DNA of 64,000 nucleotides. Source: Polycladospora coralii (GTDB lineage Bacteria > Bacillota > Bacilli > Thermoactinomycetales > Thermoactinomycetaceae). The position numbers and the translations under genes are program-made. Positions 8,193-15,677 of the stretch are shown one piece after another (position 1 is the stretch's first letter; each line of letters begins with the position of its first letter). The stretch lies in contig NZ_JACXAG020000009.1 in the NCBI RefSeq assembly GCF_014773435.2, positions 21,720-85,719 on the forward strand, in the 5' to 3' direction. The notes below the pieces were generated by a model. The model saw nothing but the letters and a program-made list of their open reading frames with translations, searched no databases and was not told the DNA's origin.

Positions 8193-8506
8193 TTTTTTTC
8201 AACACAAATATACCGTATATCCAAAGGGAAATACAAAATCATTTGCTCGAAAATAGACAGACTAATCCAGCTCTAGAAAGAATAATAGTATTCATTTCTT
8301 ATGAGTAGCCAGATTATTGATCCATGATTCGAGCCACCGATTCCTTTCCGCTTAAATGATGGTTTCATAATATCATACAAGGATGCATGACGCTAGAAAA
8401 AAATAGCAGTTTTCGTTAATTCTTGCTTCCTCTCCCTATTGTTTACTCGTAAATGTAGGCTAGTATCACGTATAGAGTCCCTATATTTTAACTTTTCTCG
8501 TTCGTA
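8193..8506. other. intergenic, upstream of ABC-F gene
   Basis: This stretch of about 310 bases is AT-rich. Part of it must carry the ABC-F promoter and longer leader on the minus strand. No RNA gene, repeat or convincing ORF is seen. Confidence 0.4.
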
Positions 8507-9604
8507 TTACGGTGTTACTGCAATGGAAGTAGGCTGTATCCCCACTTGAATGGTGGAAATGACCGTATGATTTTTGGTTTGGACAACCGATACATTATGG
8601 TTAAGCCGGTTAGCTGAGTAAACATATCTACCACTTGCTGTGATTGCTAAACGATATGGTTGAGAGAACGTAAATTGGATAATTGGTGGTACCAATATGT
8701 ATGCAATTAATCGATGTGATTTGGTAGAAATAACACCAATTGTATTGGCAAGAATATTACCAATATAAGCCACCTGTGAATCAGGCGTGAAAATGATGGT
8801 TTCGGGACCTATTCCTTCAACAAATGGTGGAAAGCTTATCGTAGAGATTGGTTTATTGCTTTTGGTGTCTATTACCGTTATTGTTCCACTATTACGGCTC
8901 CCTACGTACACATAACGACTATCTGGTGTAACTTTGATCACAGTCGGAATAAAACCAGTCGAAACCGTTGCGATAATCTGATGTTTTTTAGAATCGATGA
9001 CCGCGACTGATTTTTCATTTTGTAAGGGAGGTGAATGACCCATATTACCGGTATTGGCAACATAGATGTATTCTCCGTTTGGCATAATATCTATGGCGAG
9101 TGAGCTTTCACTTATTGCAATTGTAGCAATGATTTGATGGGTTTGTGTCTCAATCACCAACACCTGACTACCACCAGTGGCAACATAAACATACTGTCCA
9201 TTGGGTGTCATCACAAGTGCATTCGGTGTGCTTCCAACGTATATTCTAGCTATGAGTGTGTGTGTTTTGACGTCTATCACGACAACAAATGAGTCATCTT
9301 GTGTACCGATATATGCAAACTGACTATCTGGTGTGAACACAATACTTGTATTTGTCAAACTAATATTACTACCACTGCCACTGGGTAACACGGCCATTAC
9401 GGCTAGCGATTTAGTATCGATGACAGTAATGGTTTGTAGAGCAGCTATATATACATATTTTCCATTCGGCGTAACCTTTACAAAGTAAGGCAGAACAGGC
9501 CCGACCGAAATATTAGCAATCAAGGTATGGGTCTTACCATCTATAACTGACAAAGTGCCATCCGGATTACCGGCACCGTTATTTAATACATAAATATGGG
9601 ACAT
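8507..9604 (-). CDS. YncE-type YVTN beta-propeller protein
   Basis: This 365-residue protein is made of about eight repeats of roughly 42 residues with the signature VTPNGKYVYIA..TITVIDTKS, that is [TP]-x-G-x-x-[VI]-Y-[VI] followed by VI[DE]TKTHxxIATI. This is the YVTN beta-propeller fold found in surface-layer-like and YncE proteins. No signal peptide is visible; the protein starts MSHIYVLNNGAGNPDG. It is therefore cytoplasmic or spore-associated, or uses a non-classical route. The ATG follows AGGTGGTG. Function unknown, perhaps binding or scaffolding. Confidence 0.85.
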   Translation of the reverse strand: MSHIYVLNNGAGNPDGTLSVIDGKTHTLIANISVGPVLPYFVKVTPNGKYVYIAALQTITVIDTKSLAVMAVLPSGSGSNISLTNTSIVFTPDSQFAYIGTQDDSFVVVIDVKTHTLIARIYVGSTPNALVMTPNGQYVYVATGGSQVLVIETQTHQIIATIAISESSLAIDIMPNGEYIYVANTGNMGHSPPLQNEKSVAVIDSKKHQIIATVSTGFIPTVIKVTPDSRYVYVGSRNSGTITVIDTKSNKPISTISFPPFVEGIGPETIIFTPDSQVAYIGNILANTIGVISTKSHRLIAYILVPPIIQFTFSQPYRLAITASGRYVYSANRLNHNVSVVQTKNHTVISTIQVGIQPTSIAVTP

Positions 9605-9700
9605 AAATTCACCACCTGAGGATAGCCTATGAGACCTTCAGATGGATTATGTGAAAGGAGCTAATGAGCAGTCTAAACTAACCTCATACGCACTTTTCAC

Positions 9701-10585
9701 TTACAACTGTTGTTGCAATTGCAGTACTGCAATTTCCGGCCGACAAGAAAAGCGAAGTGGCAAAATCGTAGTCCCAAGCCCGCGGTTGGTGTACAAGGTA
9801 AGTTTACTACGATTTATATTCTGATATAAGCCACTTTTATATTTTCTGGAGTATTCCGGGGTTAAAGGAGCACCCATAAATGGAATACGAATTTGCCCCC
9901 CATGGCTATGACCAGACAATTGAAGATCAACCGCATACTGTGAAATATGGTCAGCAAAGTCAGGTTCATGCATGAGCATAATATGGAATTGATCTTCTTT
10001 AAACGCAGACTTGATCTGATTCATATCTGGCGAGCCTTCTAGTAAATCATCTAGTCCAGATATACGGATGAATTCATTCTGAATTTGAACCGTCGTTGTG
10101 GCATTTACTAGCACTTGAAAGCCAGATTCTTTTAATGTTTTCGTAACTAAGTGCTCGTCTCCCCAGTAGTCATGGTTACCCAGTATGGCATATTTCCCAA
10201 GTCTAGCTGACAATCGTGTAAGAACAGATCGCACTTTCTCCGCATCTTGTAGAGACAACTGTTGATCGATGAAGTCGCCTGTAAAACATACTACATCTGG
10301 CTGTAATGCATTCATTTGTTCGACAATCTTTGCCAAGTGTGTTTCATCTAAGTAATGCCCATAGTGTAAATCACTGATATGAATCATACGCACACCGTTA
10401 AACGACTTGGGAATACGTGGCGACGCAATCGTATGGTTGGTAATCTCGATCCAGTGCCGCTCTCCTGTATAGGCATATGTTGGTATGGAAAATACCAACA
10501 TGCCCCCTATTGTTGCTAGCGTCCGTTTTAAAAAAGTGCGACGATTCATCTGAGTTGTTTTTGGATTGATCTCTGGTGAAGACAT
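9701..10585 (-). CDS. Tat-exported metallophosphoesterase (YkuE-like)
   Basis: This calcineurin-like phosphoesterase is about 294 residues long from the ATG at 10585, which is preceded by GGGAGAGAG. The N-terminus has a twin-arginine motif, NRRTFLKR, followed by a hydrophobic stretch (LATIGGMLVFSIP). The metal-site blocks are all present: SDLHYG, GDFID, GNHDYW, MLMHEPD and SGHSHGGQI. B. subtilis YkuE, a Tat-dependent wall-associated enzyme, is the nearest match I can name. The substrate may be a lipid or wall phosphodiester, which is not determined. Confidence 0.88.
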   Translation of the reverse strand: MSSPEINPKTTQMNRRTFLKRTLATIGGMLVFSIPTYAYTGERHWIEITNHTIASPRIPKSFNGVRMIHISDLHYGHYLDETHLAKIVEQMNALQPDVVCFTGDFIDQQLSLQDAEKVRSVLTRLSARLGKYAILGNHDYWGDEHLVTKTLKESGFQVLVNATTTVQIQNEFIRISGLDDLLEGSPDMNQIKSAFKEDQFHIMLMHEPDFADHISQYAVDLQLSGHSHGGQIRIPFMGAPLTPEYSRKYKSGLYQNINRSKLTLYTNRGLGTTILPLRFSCRPEIAVLQLQQQL

Positions 10586-11106
10586 GCTCTCTCTCCCTTT
10601 ATAACTAAACACACGTCAGCTACTTTACTGGAAATACAAATTCACAAATCGCCTCCACATGTGATCTCATTTTACTAGAATAGATTTTCGCAAAAGTATT
10701 ATTTTGCGTACTTGTATTCCCCCTGGAGCACTAAGTATTTGATACAAAATAATTTAACTCTTTCTTAAAACTTACAATCATAGTATTTCAAAGGTATCGA
10801 TCTCACGATAAAATGGTTGTTTGTCACTTAGAATGTTTTTTAGAAAATAAAAAACTTAAGCACGGACAAGAAATAAACAGATACCAGGTTATAAAATATG
10901 AAAGACTTCATTTATAACCTTTACTTCTATTAACATCTTGATCACCTAAATTTTATTGTTTTAGAATTCAGTATCTTCACTAATGCACCATCTTAAAAAA
11001 AAGAAGCGTATTTTACAAGTGTTCAATTTATGTTACTTCACTATTGCTTTTCCATTCTCGATATTATTATTCGCCTAATTGGTTTACTCCATGGAAATAT
11101 AACATC
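10586..11106. other. intergenic, no clear gene
   Basis: About 520 very AT-rich bases lie between the YkuE-like gene and the regulator. On the minus strand an AGGTGA site (10947 region) precedes a 15-codon frame MLIEVKVINEVFHIL. It is too short to assign and lacks a signal peptide, so I do not call it a pheromone. Nothing else is recognised. Confidence 0.35.
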
Positions 11107-11170
11107 CTATTCGTCAATAACCAAGAATGTTGCATAGTTCAATGCTAATTTATAAAAACTTATCGCTTTT

Positions 11171-12370
11171 TTATATCGCCCTTTTTTCATAGTATTCTGC
11201 TAATAATCTAGAATACATTTCTACCTCTTTGTTTTTTCGGTATTTCTTTAGAGTTGGTAGAAACTCTTTTTTTACATAGATTTCTAACTCTTTTTCATTG
11301 GCATTTAAGAGTAAATAGAAAAACCAAAACTCTTTGGTCACTACATCCTCTTGAGGTAGTTGTTCCACAATCTTCAAATGATAGTTTAGTTCTTTCAGGC
11401 ATTCCCTAGTATTATTATTCTTTTTGTACACGAATAACAACAGAACCAGAGAACTAAAGTAACTGAGTGTGGTCTGTTCTTTATACTTCATGGCTTCTTT
11501 TATATATTTAATTGAAAGAGATAGTTCTTGTTTTAGTAAATATGTTTTTGCAAAATTATAGTATACTACTCCGAGATGCTCATGATCATTGATCTCCTTT
11601 GCCAATGTTCTAGCTTTTGCGAAGTTGGTGAAGGCGGAATGGACATCTCCCCTGTTGCTAAAGCAAATTCCAATATGAATATGAACCTTCAAACACTGCC
11701 TAGATTTATAGTTATTTTGATAAATCGTTAGTGCTGACTGAGCATAGGAAAAACTTAAAGTTTCTTTTTGAAACACGTATAATACTAAAGCATAAAGGAA
11801 ATAAAGATCAGCTTGTTCTAGTTCACTAAGATGAATAGAAGAATATTCTGCTAAACCTTTCTCGAAATATTCCTTAGCCTTACCTGGTCTTTTCATCACC
11901 CAATAATATTCTCCGAGATGTTTAAAATAAAAGAAACGATTTCTTGGAGATAAGGTTTCATAGCAGTCGTTTATGAATTTTATAGAATTATCTAAATCGT
12001 CATACTCATCAAGAATGATGGCTGTCCTGACTTTCTTAATGTGATACTCAGATTGAAGTTGTAAATTGGTGAAGGGGTGAATCAAATCATGCAGTTTTAA
12101 ATCTATTTGTATGCATTCTTCTTTTTTATTATCTAAGAGATTCTTTTCCCATAGATGTAGAATGTTTTTTATTTTTTCTTCATCTGACTGAATCTTGTCA
12201 TATTCAACACCTACTCTTTGAAACAGCAGGAGAAGTGTTTCTTTTTCAACAGTCGTTTTATTATTTTCAATTCTAGATAAGTAGGATGGGGAAACAATTG
12301 ATTTGGCTACCTCCTCTTGACTCAGCCCTCTTTTCAAGCGATAGTATTTTAATACCTTTCCCATTTCCAT
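11171..12370 (-). CDS. HTH-TPR regulator, RRNPP-like, frameshifted at its 3' end
   Basis: The start is the ATG at 12370 behind AAGGAGGTG. Residues 1-60 form an Xre-type HTH (LKYYRLKRGLSQEEVAKSI, then PSYLSRIENNKTTVEKETL). The rest is a series of TPR helices, the layout of peptide-sensing RRNPP regulators (PlcR, Rgg, NprR). The frame ends EYYEKRAI, but if one A is added to the A6 run just before 11180 it continues YYEKKGDIKKAISFYKLALN to a stop at 11107, completing a TPR. The gene thus appears to lack one base. It faces a 24-bp palindrome and a secreted-peptide ORF. The ligand peptide is unproven. Confidence 0.75.
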   Translation of the reverse strand: MEMGKVLKYYRLKRGLSQEEVAKSIVSPSYLSRIENNKTTVEKETLLLLFQRVGVEYDKIQSDEEKIKNILHLWEKNLLDNKKEECIQIDLKLHDLIHPFTNLQLQSEYHIKKVRTAIILDEYDDLDNSIKFINDCYETLSPRNRFFYFKHLGEYYWVMKRPGKAKEYFEKGLAEYSSIHLSELEQADLYFLYALVLYVFQKETLSFSYAQSALTIYQNNYKSRQCLKVHIHIGICFSNRGDVHSAFTNFAKARTLAKEINDHEHLGVVYYNFAKTYLLKQELSLSIKYIKEAMKYKEQTTLSYFSSLVLLLFVYKKNNNTRECLKELNYHLKIVEQLPQEDVVTKEFWFFYLLLNANEKELEIYVKKEFLPTLKKYRKNKEVEMYSRLLAEYYEKRAI

Positions 12371-12462
12371 GATATCCACCTCCTTAACTATATTGTGCAA
12401 AGTTTGAGAAATGAAAGTACGAATAATCAAAACAAATTTAGTTACATGCCTAATATTATTTC

Positions 12463-12486
12463 TAAATTAATGATATCATTAATTTA
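12463..12486. promoter_or_regulatory. 24-bp perfect palindrome, candidate operator
   Basis: The sequence is fully self-complementary around GATATC: half-site TAAATTAATGAT and its reverse complement. It lies midway between the divergent HTH-TPR regulator and the peptide ORF, just upstream of a TATAAT at 12500-12505, where it would cover the -35 region of the plus-strand promoter. That placement suits an activator such as a PlcR-type protein. Binding is inferred. Confidence 0.55.
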
Positions 12487-12505
12487 AAAATATTTGTATT
12501 ATAAT
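12477..12505 (+). promoter_or_regulatory. candidate activator-dependent promoter of the peptide ORF
   Basis: A consensus -10 TATAAT lies at 12500-12505. At the matching -35 position there is no TTGACA, only the right half of the palindrome at 12463-12486. This suggests dependence on a bound activator. The transcript would carry a leader of about 90 bases before the ATG at 12602. Confidence 0.4.
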
Positions 12506-12601
12506 TTGAATAATTTGAGAGTCCGGTTGGATATAACAGAATGATGTTTGTTGTTGTAGGGTAATAAGAGTATTGAAGTTTAGTAAAGGAGCAGAATCAT
12601 A

Positions 12602-12853
12602 ATGAAAATGCAATTGATTTTAAGTACGTTAGTATTGGACTTGTTTACAGGAGCAAAAACAACCACGTCAGCTATGGCGAGTACAGATGATATTCAATCA
12701 CAGTCTAAGATTAATATAGATCAGGTAACAGAAGGCGGTACCAATCCTGAAGCGATTCCAGCAGTAGTTGGGGCTTACTCATTGAAAACGGCAGTTGTTG
12801 CAGGTCTTGGTTATGTCGCCCCTTTTCCTTATAGTATTCTGCTAAAAACCTAG
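12602..12853 (+). CDS. small exported peptide precursor, 3' end chimeric
   Basis: This is an 83-codon ORF with GGAG ten bases before the ATG. Residues 1-26 look like a signal peptide (MKMQLILSTLVLDLF, ending TSAMAS). A polar stretch follows, then a Gly/Ala-rich hydrophobic segment, NPEAIPAVVGAYSLKTAVVA. From about residue 71 the DNA is the antisense of a regulator remnant (12812-13152), so the last dozen residues (PFPYSILLKT) are not original. The context, a divergent RRNPP-like regulator plus SdpB-like and DCC genes, suggests a secreted toxin or pheromone precursor. That is inference, since no family is recognised. Confidence 0.45.
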   Translation: MKMQLILSTLVLDLFTGAKTTTSAMASTDDIQSQSKINIDQVTEGGTNPEAIPAVVGAYSLKTAVVAGLGYVAPFPYSILLKT

Positions 12854-13152
12854 AATACATTTCTATTTCTCTAATTTCCCTATATTTATTCAAAGGTGGC
12901 ACGATCTCTTTTTTATTTATATACTATTCAATAATTTCCCCTTAACTATAAATAGGTAATAGAAAATCCATAACTCTTTGTTTACTAAATCGTCTTCAAG
13001 TAGTTGTTCCACAATTTTAAAACGGGTGATTAGTTCTTTCAGGCATTCCTTAGCTTCATTATTACCTCTGTACACGAACAACAACAGTACAAGCTATTTA
13101 AAGTAACTGAGTCCGGTCTGTTAATTACCCAATAATATTATCTGAGATGTTT
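12812..13152 (-). pseudogene. remnant of a second HTH-TPR regulator gene
   Basis: This segment is clearly homologous to the 3' part of the regulator at 11171-12370. Its frame includes EIEMYSRFLAEYY, matching EVEMYSRLLAEYY. The match runs from the gene's 3' end to about position 11490 of the intact copy. It then jumps to sequence near 11895-11925 (ACCCAATAATATT, GAGATGTTTA), so about 400 bases are missing inside. The HTH half is absent. It therefore records a duplicated regulator gene that was truncated and internally deleted. Confidence 0.75.
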
Positions 13153-13169
13153 AATAACACGTCTGGTGA

Positions 13170-13730
13170 TTTGCTAATACTTCAAGTTACTTTTCAATCG
13201 ACCACAGGCTCAAAGCCGGAAAAGCGAAACCTAAACCCAAACCATTATCGAACTCCCTACATAACCTTGCCGTTGCGACAACTATTCTCCAATTATGTTT
13301 TCTATACTTATCATCCGGTCTGCACAAAGTTATGGGGGAGATGTGGACAAATGGTACGGCACTATATTATATACTGCAAGTGGGAGAGTACACCCATCCT
13401 TTTTTCCAGAGAATAATCTCCTCCTCTGACATTATCTTAATGATTAGTGCGTATAGTGCTATTTTTATTCAACTGTCTTTTCCATTTTTACTGCTCAATC
13501 GGTACACAAAATATATAGCCATGTTTAATATCATCGCTTTACACACAGGCATAGCTATTATTATGGGTCTGTTCACTTTTTCTGCTATCATGATCTCTAT
13601 ACAGTTCCTAATGCTTAGTGATGGAGAATACAAAAAGGCCTTTGCTTATATAAGTTTGTCAGCCACTAAAGTCAAACAGAAATTTCAGAACGGAAGGGTG
13701 GAAAATTATGATACTAAACAAATCCAGTAA
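13170..13730 (+). pseudogene. 5'-truncated SdpB/HTTM-type membrane protein
   Basis: An open frame with no stop runs from 13170 to 13730. It reads YFSIDHRLKAG, SLHNLAVATTILQLCFLYLS, GLHKVMGEMWTNGTALYYIL, then further membrane helices (SAYSAIFIQLSFPFLLL, NIIALHTGIAIIMGLFTFSA). This matches the C-terminal two thirds of SdpB-family HTTM proteins, which mature the SDP toxin in B. subtilis. The N-terminal helices are missing, replaced by the regulator remnant. A protein could start at the ATG at 13332 (132 residues), but no strong binding site is seen. It overlaps the DCC gene by 23 bases. Confidence 0.65.
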
Positions 13731-14127
13731 GCGACCGAAAGTCATGATATTTTATGATTCATTTTGTCCCCTTTGTTCGAAAAGCATGGGTGTCCTTGAA
13801 AAAATTGATAGGAGACATAAGTTTCAGTTTGAATCGATTAGAGACAGTATGATCTTGGAACAGTATAATATAAATAAAGAAGAAGCTGAAAAAAGGATGC
13901 ACACCCTCCAACTCAAAGATCGAAAAATGGAAACAGGGATCTCTAGTATTCTAAGAATTATTAAACAGATCCCTCTTTTCTGGGTATTGGTCCCTTTTAT
14001 ACAGCTTTCGATTTGGGCAGGAGCGGGCCCTATTATTTATGATTGGTTAGCTCAACGCAGAACGATTCTTCCTATCGGAGGATGCAAGGGAGACTCTTGT
14101 TCAATACCAAAGCAAAAAAGTAGGTGA
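13708..14127 (+). CDS. DCC family thiol-disulfide oxidoreductase (DUF393)
   Basis: This 139-residue protein has KVMIFYDSFCPLCSKSM, the YDxxCPxC redox motif of the DUF393/DCC family, followed by LLxxIPLFW- and W-rich membrane-proximal helices. Family members commonly sit beside HTTM-domain genes, as here, and are thought to act in thiol chemistry of membrane or exported substrates. The C-terminus has a further GGCKGDSCS cysteine pair. The ATG follows AAGGGTGG and overlaps the truncated SdpB-like gene. Confidence 0.85.
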   Translation: MILNKSSKRPKVMIFYDSFCPLCSKSMGVLEKIDRRHKFQFESIRDSMILEQYNINKEEAEKRMHTLQLKDRKMETGISSILRIIKQIPLFWVLVPFIQLSIWAGAGPIIYDWLAQRRTILPIGGCKGDSCSIPKQKSR

Positions 14128-14128
14128 A

Positions 14129-15325
14129 GTGGTGAAAAAGGTTCATTATTCTTTTAAATACCAAAATGAAACTTCAGACTATGTTCAGGTATGGTTAGCC
14201 AATCCTCCTAAAACAAATATACAATCCATAATATCAGAAGAAAAGGAAGTTCCTCACCAAGAATCTGTTGATACCATTGGGAACCGCATCAGTTACTATA
14301 AGTTAGCTCCAGGAGAAGAGATATATGCCTCTTATCATGTCGGAATACAGGGGGAAGTAGCTGAAAACACTCCTTTAACTAAGGAAGAAGAAAAAAGATA
14401 CACACGCTCAACACCGATTATTCCTGTGAATGAAGACATAGAAAAAATGGCAGCAAGCTTCACGGAAAAAGCCTCTGACAATAGGGAAAAAGCAAGGTTA
14501 TTGTTTCAATACATGGTGAATCATTTTAAGTACAAATTCCCTGTCAAAGCTCGCGGTGTTGATCATTTCCTAAAATCCAAAAAAGGCGATTGTGGCGAGT
14601 ACTCTTTCCTGTATGCTTCGCTTTGCCGTTCCTTAGGTATTCCTTGCCGTGTGATGGTCGGTGCCTTTGCCATGGGAAAGCACCACGCTCACGTATGGAA
14701 CGAGGTGTACTTGGAAGGCGGATGGGTCCCAGTGGATACGAGTATGGCCTACACGGTACGTAAACAGCTGTGGCGTTTCTTTTTTTCCTCCATTAGAACC
14801 TTACGCTGGCGAAAATACTTTGGCCAAACGGAAAAACAGAGGATCGTATTTTCAATTGATACTGAGCATGAACCTTCACCTGCCTATCCAAAAAGGGAGA
14901 TGAGAGGGAGTCATCCTTACAAAACGTTCCCCCTTTCTGGAGAACCGTTTACATGGGGGAAAAGTTCACTCCATGGTACAATTCCATACTTTCAGCCGAT
15001 GTACCTCTATTATCAAGCAGAAAAACCATACAAATTGAAGTCCACAGAAGAAGCACTTGGTATCTGGGAAGTGGAGGAAACAGCCAAACAGAAACGGTTA
15101 CTGAACCTTAGGAAAATATCTGGTTATTTGGGCTTGTTACTTGCCTTTATCTTTCTATTTACCGGTTGGAAGATCGCAAGCATTCTATTCCCATTTCCAG
15201 CCTTCGCTTATTGTCTAAGTTTTTGGGTGAGAAGGGAACGGATACTATTTTTCGCAGTTGCCTCGAGTTTTTTTGGTGTGATTATTCTTTTAGTAAGCTT
15301 AGGTTTTCTTTCAGAGTTTATTTGA
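14129..15325 (+). CDS. transglutaminase-like membrane protein
   Basis: This 398-residue protein starts at GTG (14129 or 14132) behind TAGGTGA, one base after the DCC gene stop. The transglutaminase/protease-like core has a Cys in KKGDCGEYSFLYASL, a His in KHHAHVWNEVYL and an Asp in GGWVPVDTSM. Two or three hydrophobic helices occupy the last ~90 residues (YLGLLLAFIFLFTGW, ILFFAVASSFFGVIILL). There is no N-terminal signal peptide, so the core may face the cytoplasm. It forms an operon with DCC and the SdpB-like remnant, suggesting peptide processing or cross-linking. Confidence 0.8.
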   Translation: MVKKVHYSFKYQNETSDYVQVWLANPPKTNIQSIISEEKEVPHQESVDTIGNRISYYKLAPGEEIYASYHVGIQGEVAENTPLTKEEEKRYTRSTPIIPVNEDIEKMAASFTEKASDNREKARLLFQYMVNHFKYKFPVKARGVDHFLKSKKGDCGEYSFLYASLCRSLGIPCRVMVGAFAMGKHHAHVWNEVYLEGGWVPVDTSMAYTVRKQLWRFFFSSIRTLRWRKYFGQTEKQRIVFSIDTEHEPSPAYPKREMRGSHPYKTFPLSGEPFTWGKSSLHGTIPYFQPMYLYYQAEKPYKLKSTEEALGIWEVEETAKQKRLLNLRKISGYLGLLLAFIFLFTGWKIASILFPFPAFAYCLSFWVRRERILFFAVASSFFGVIILLVSLGFLSEFI

Positions 15326-15330
15326 ATTGG

Positions 15331-15358
15331 TGCCTTCCTCCCCTTTGGAGGGAAGGCA
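15331..15358 (+). terminator. intrinsic terminator
   Basis: TGCCTTCC (15331-15338) pairs with GGAAGGCA (15351-15358), with extra CC/GG pairs inside. The T-tract after it is broken (TTAATTAATTTTG). It closes the DCC-transglutaminase operon. Confidence 0.6.
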
Positions 15359-15677
15359 GTTAATTAATTTTGTTCTTATTAAGTATCCTTAACTACATTT
15401 AAAAGAATATTATGCAAAAAAAGATAAAGACTAGCAAAAATAGCTGAATTATAAACCTTAGCACATTTACTAATTGGGTACCATCAAAGAGATGAAACTT
15501 CGCAGATAATAAATCTAAAAGAGTGAACCAAGTGAATGAAACGGTCTATCACGGTTGGGATTTGGCACTTCCTTCACACTTTAAGTACCGAAGAAACTTT
15601 CATTTGTTATTTTTGCATAGTGTACAATCGTTTTGTTTTATATACTGACGCAAATCTTTTTTATTAGGTCCTATTAA
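15359..15677. other. intergenic, nothing recognised
   Basis: About 320 AT-rich bases lie between the transglutaminase operon and the IS1182-type element. I see no ORF with a binding site, RNA or repeat. Confidence 0.4.

Noticed and set aside
10920..10970. 15-codon ORF MLIEVKVINEVFHIL downstream of the RRNPP-like regulator, considered as its pheromone
   Set aside because: No signal sequence and too short. Placement alone does not support it.
13147..13416. 89-codon plus-strand ORF upstream of the SdpB-like fragment
   Set aside because: Another frame over the same DNA shows clear SdpB-family homology, so this is a shadow.
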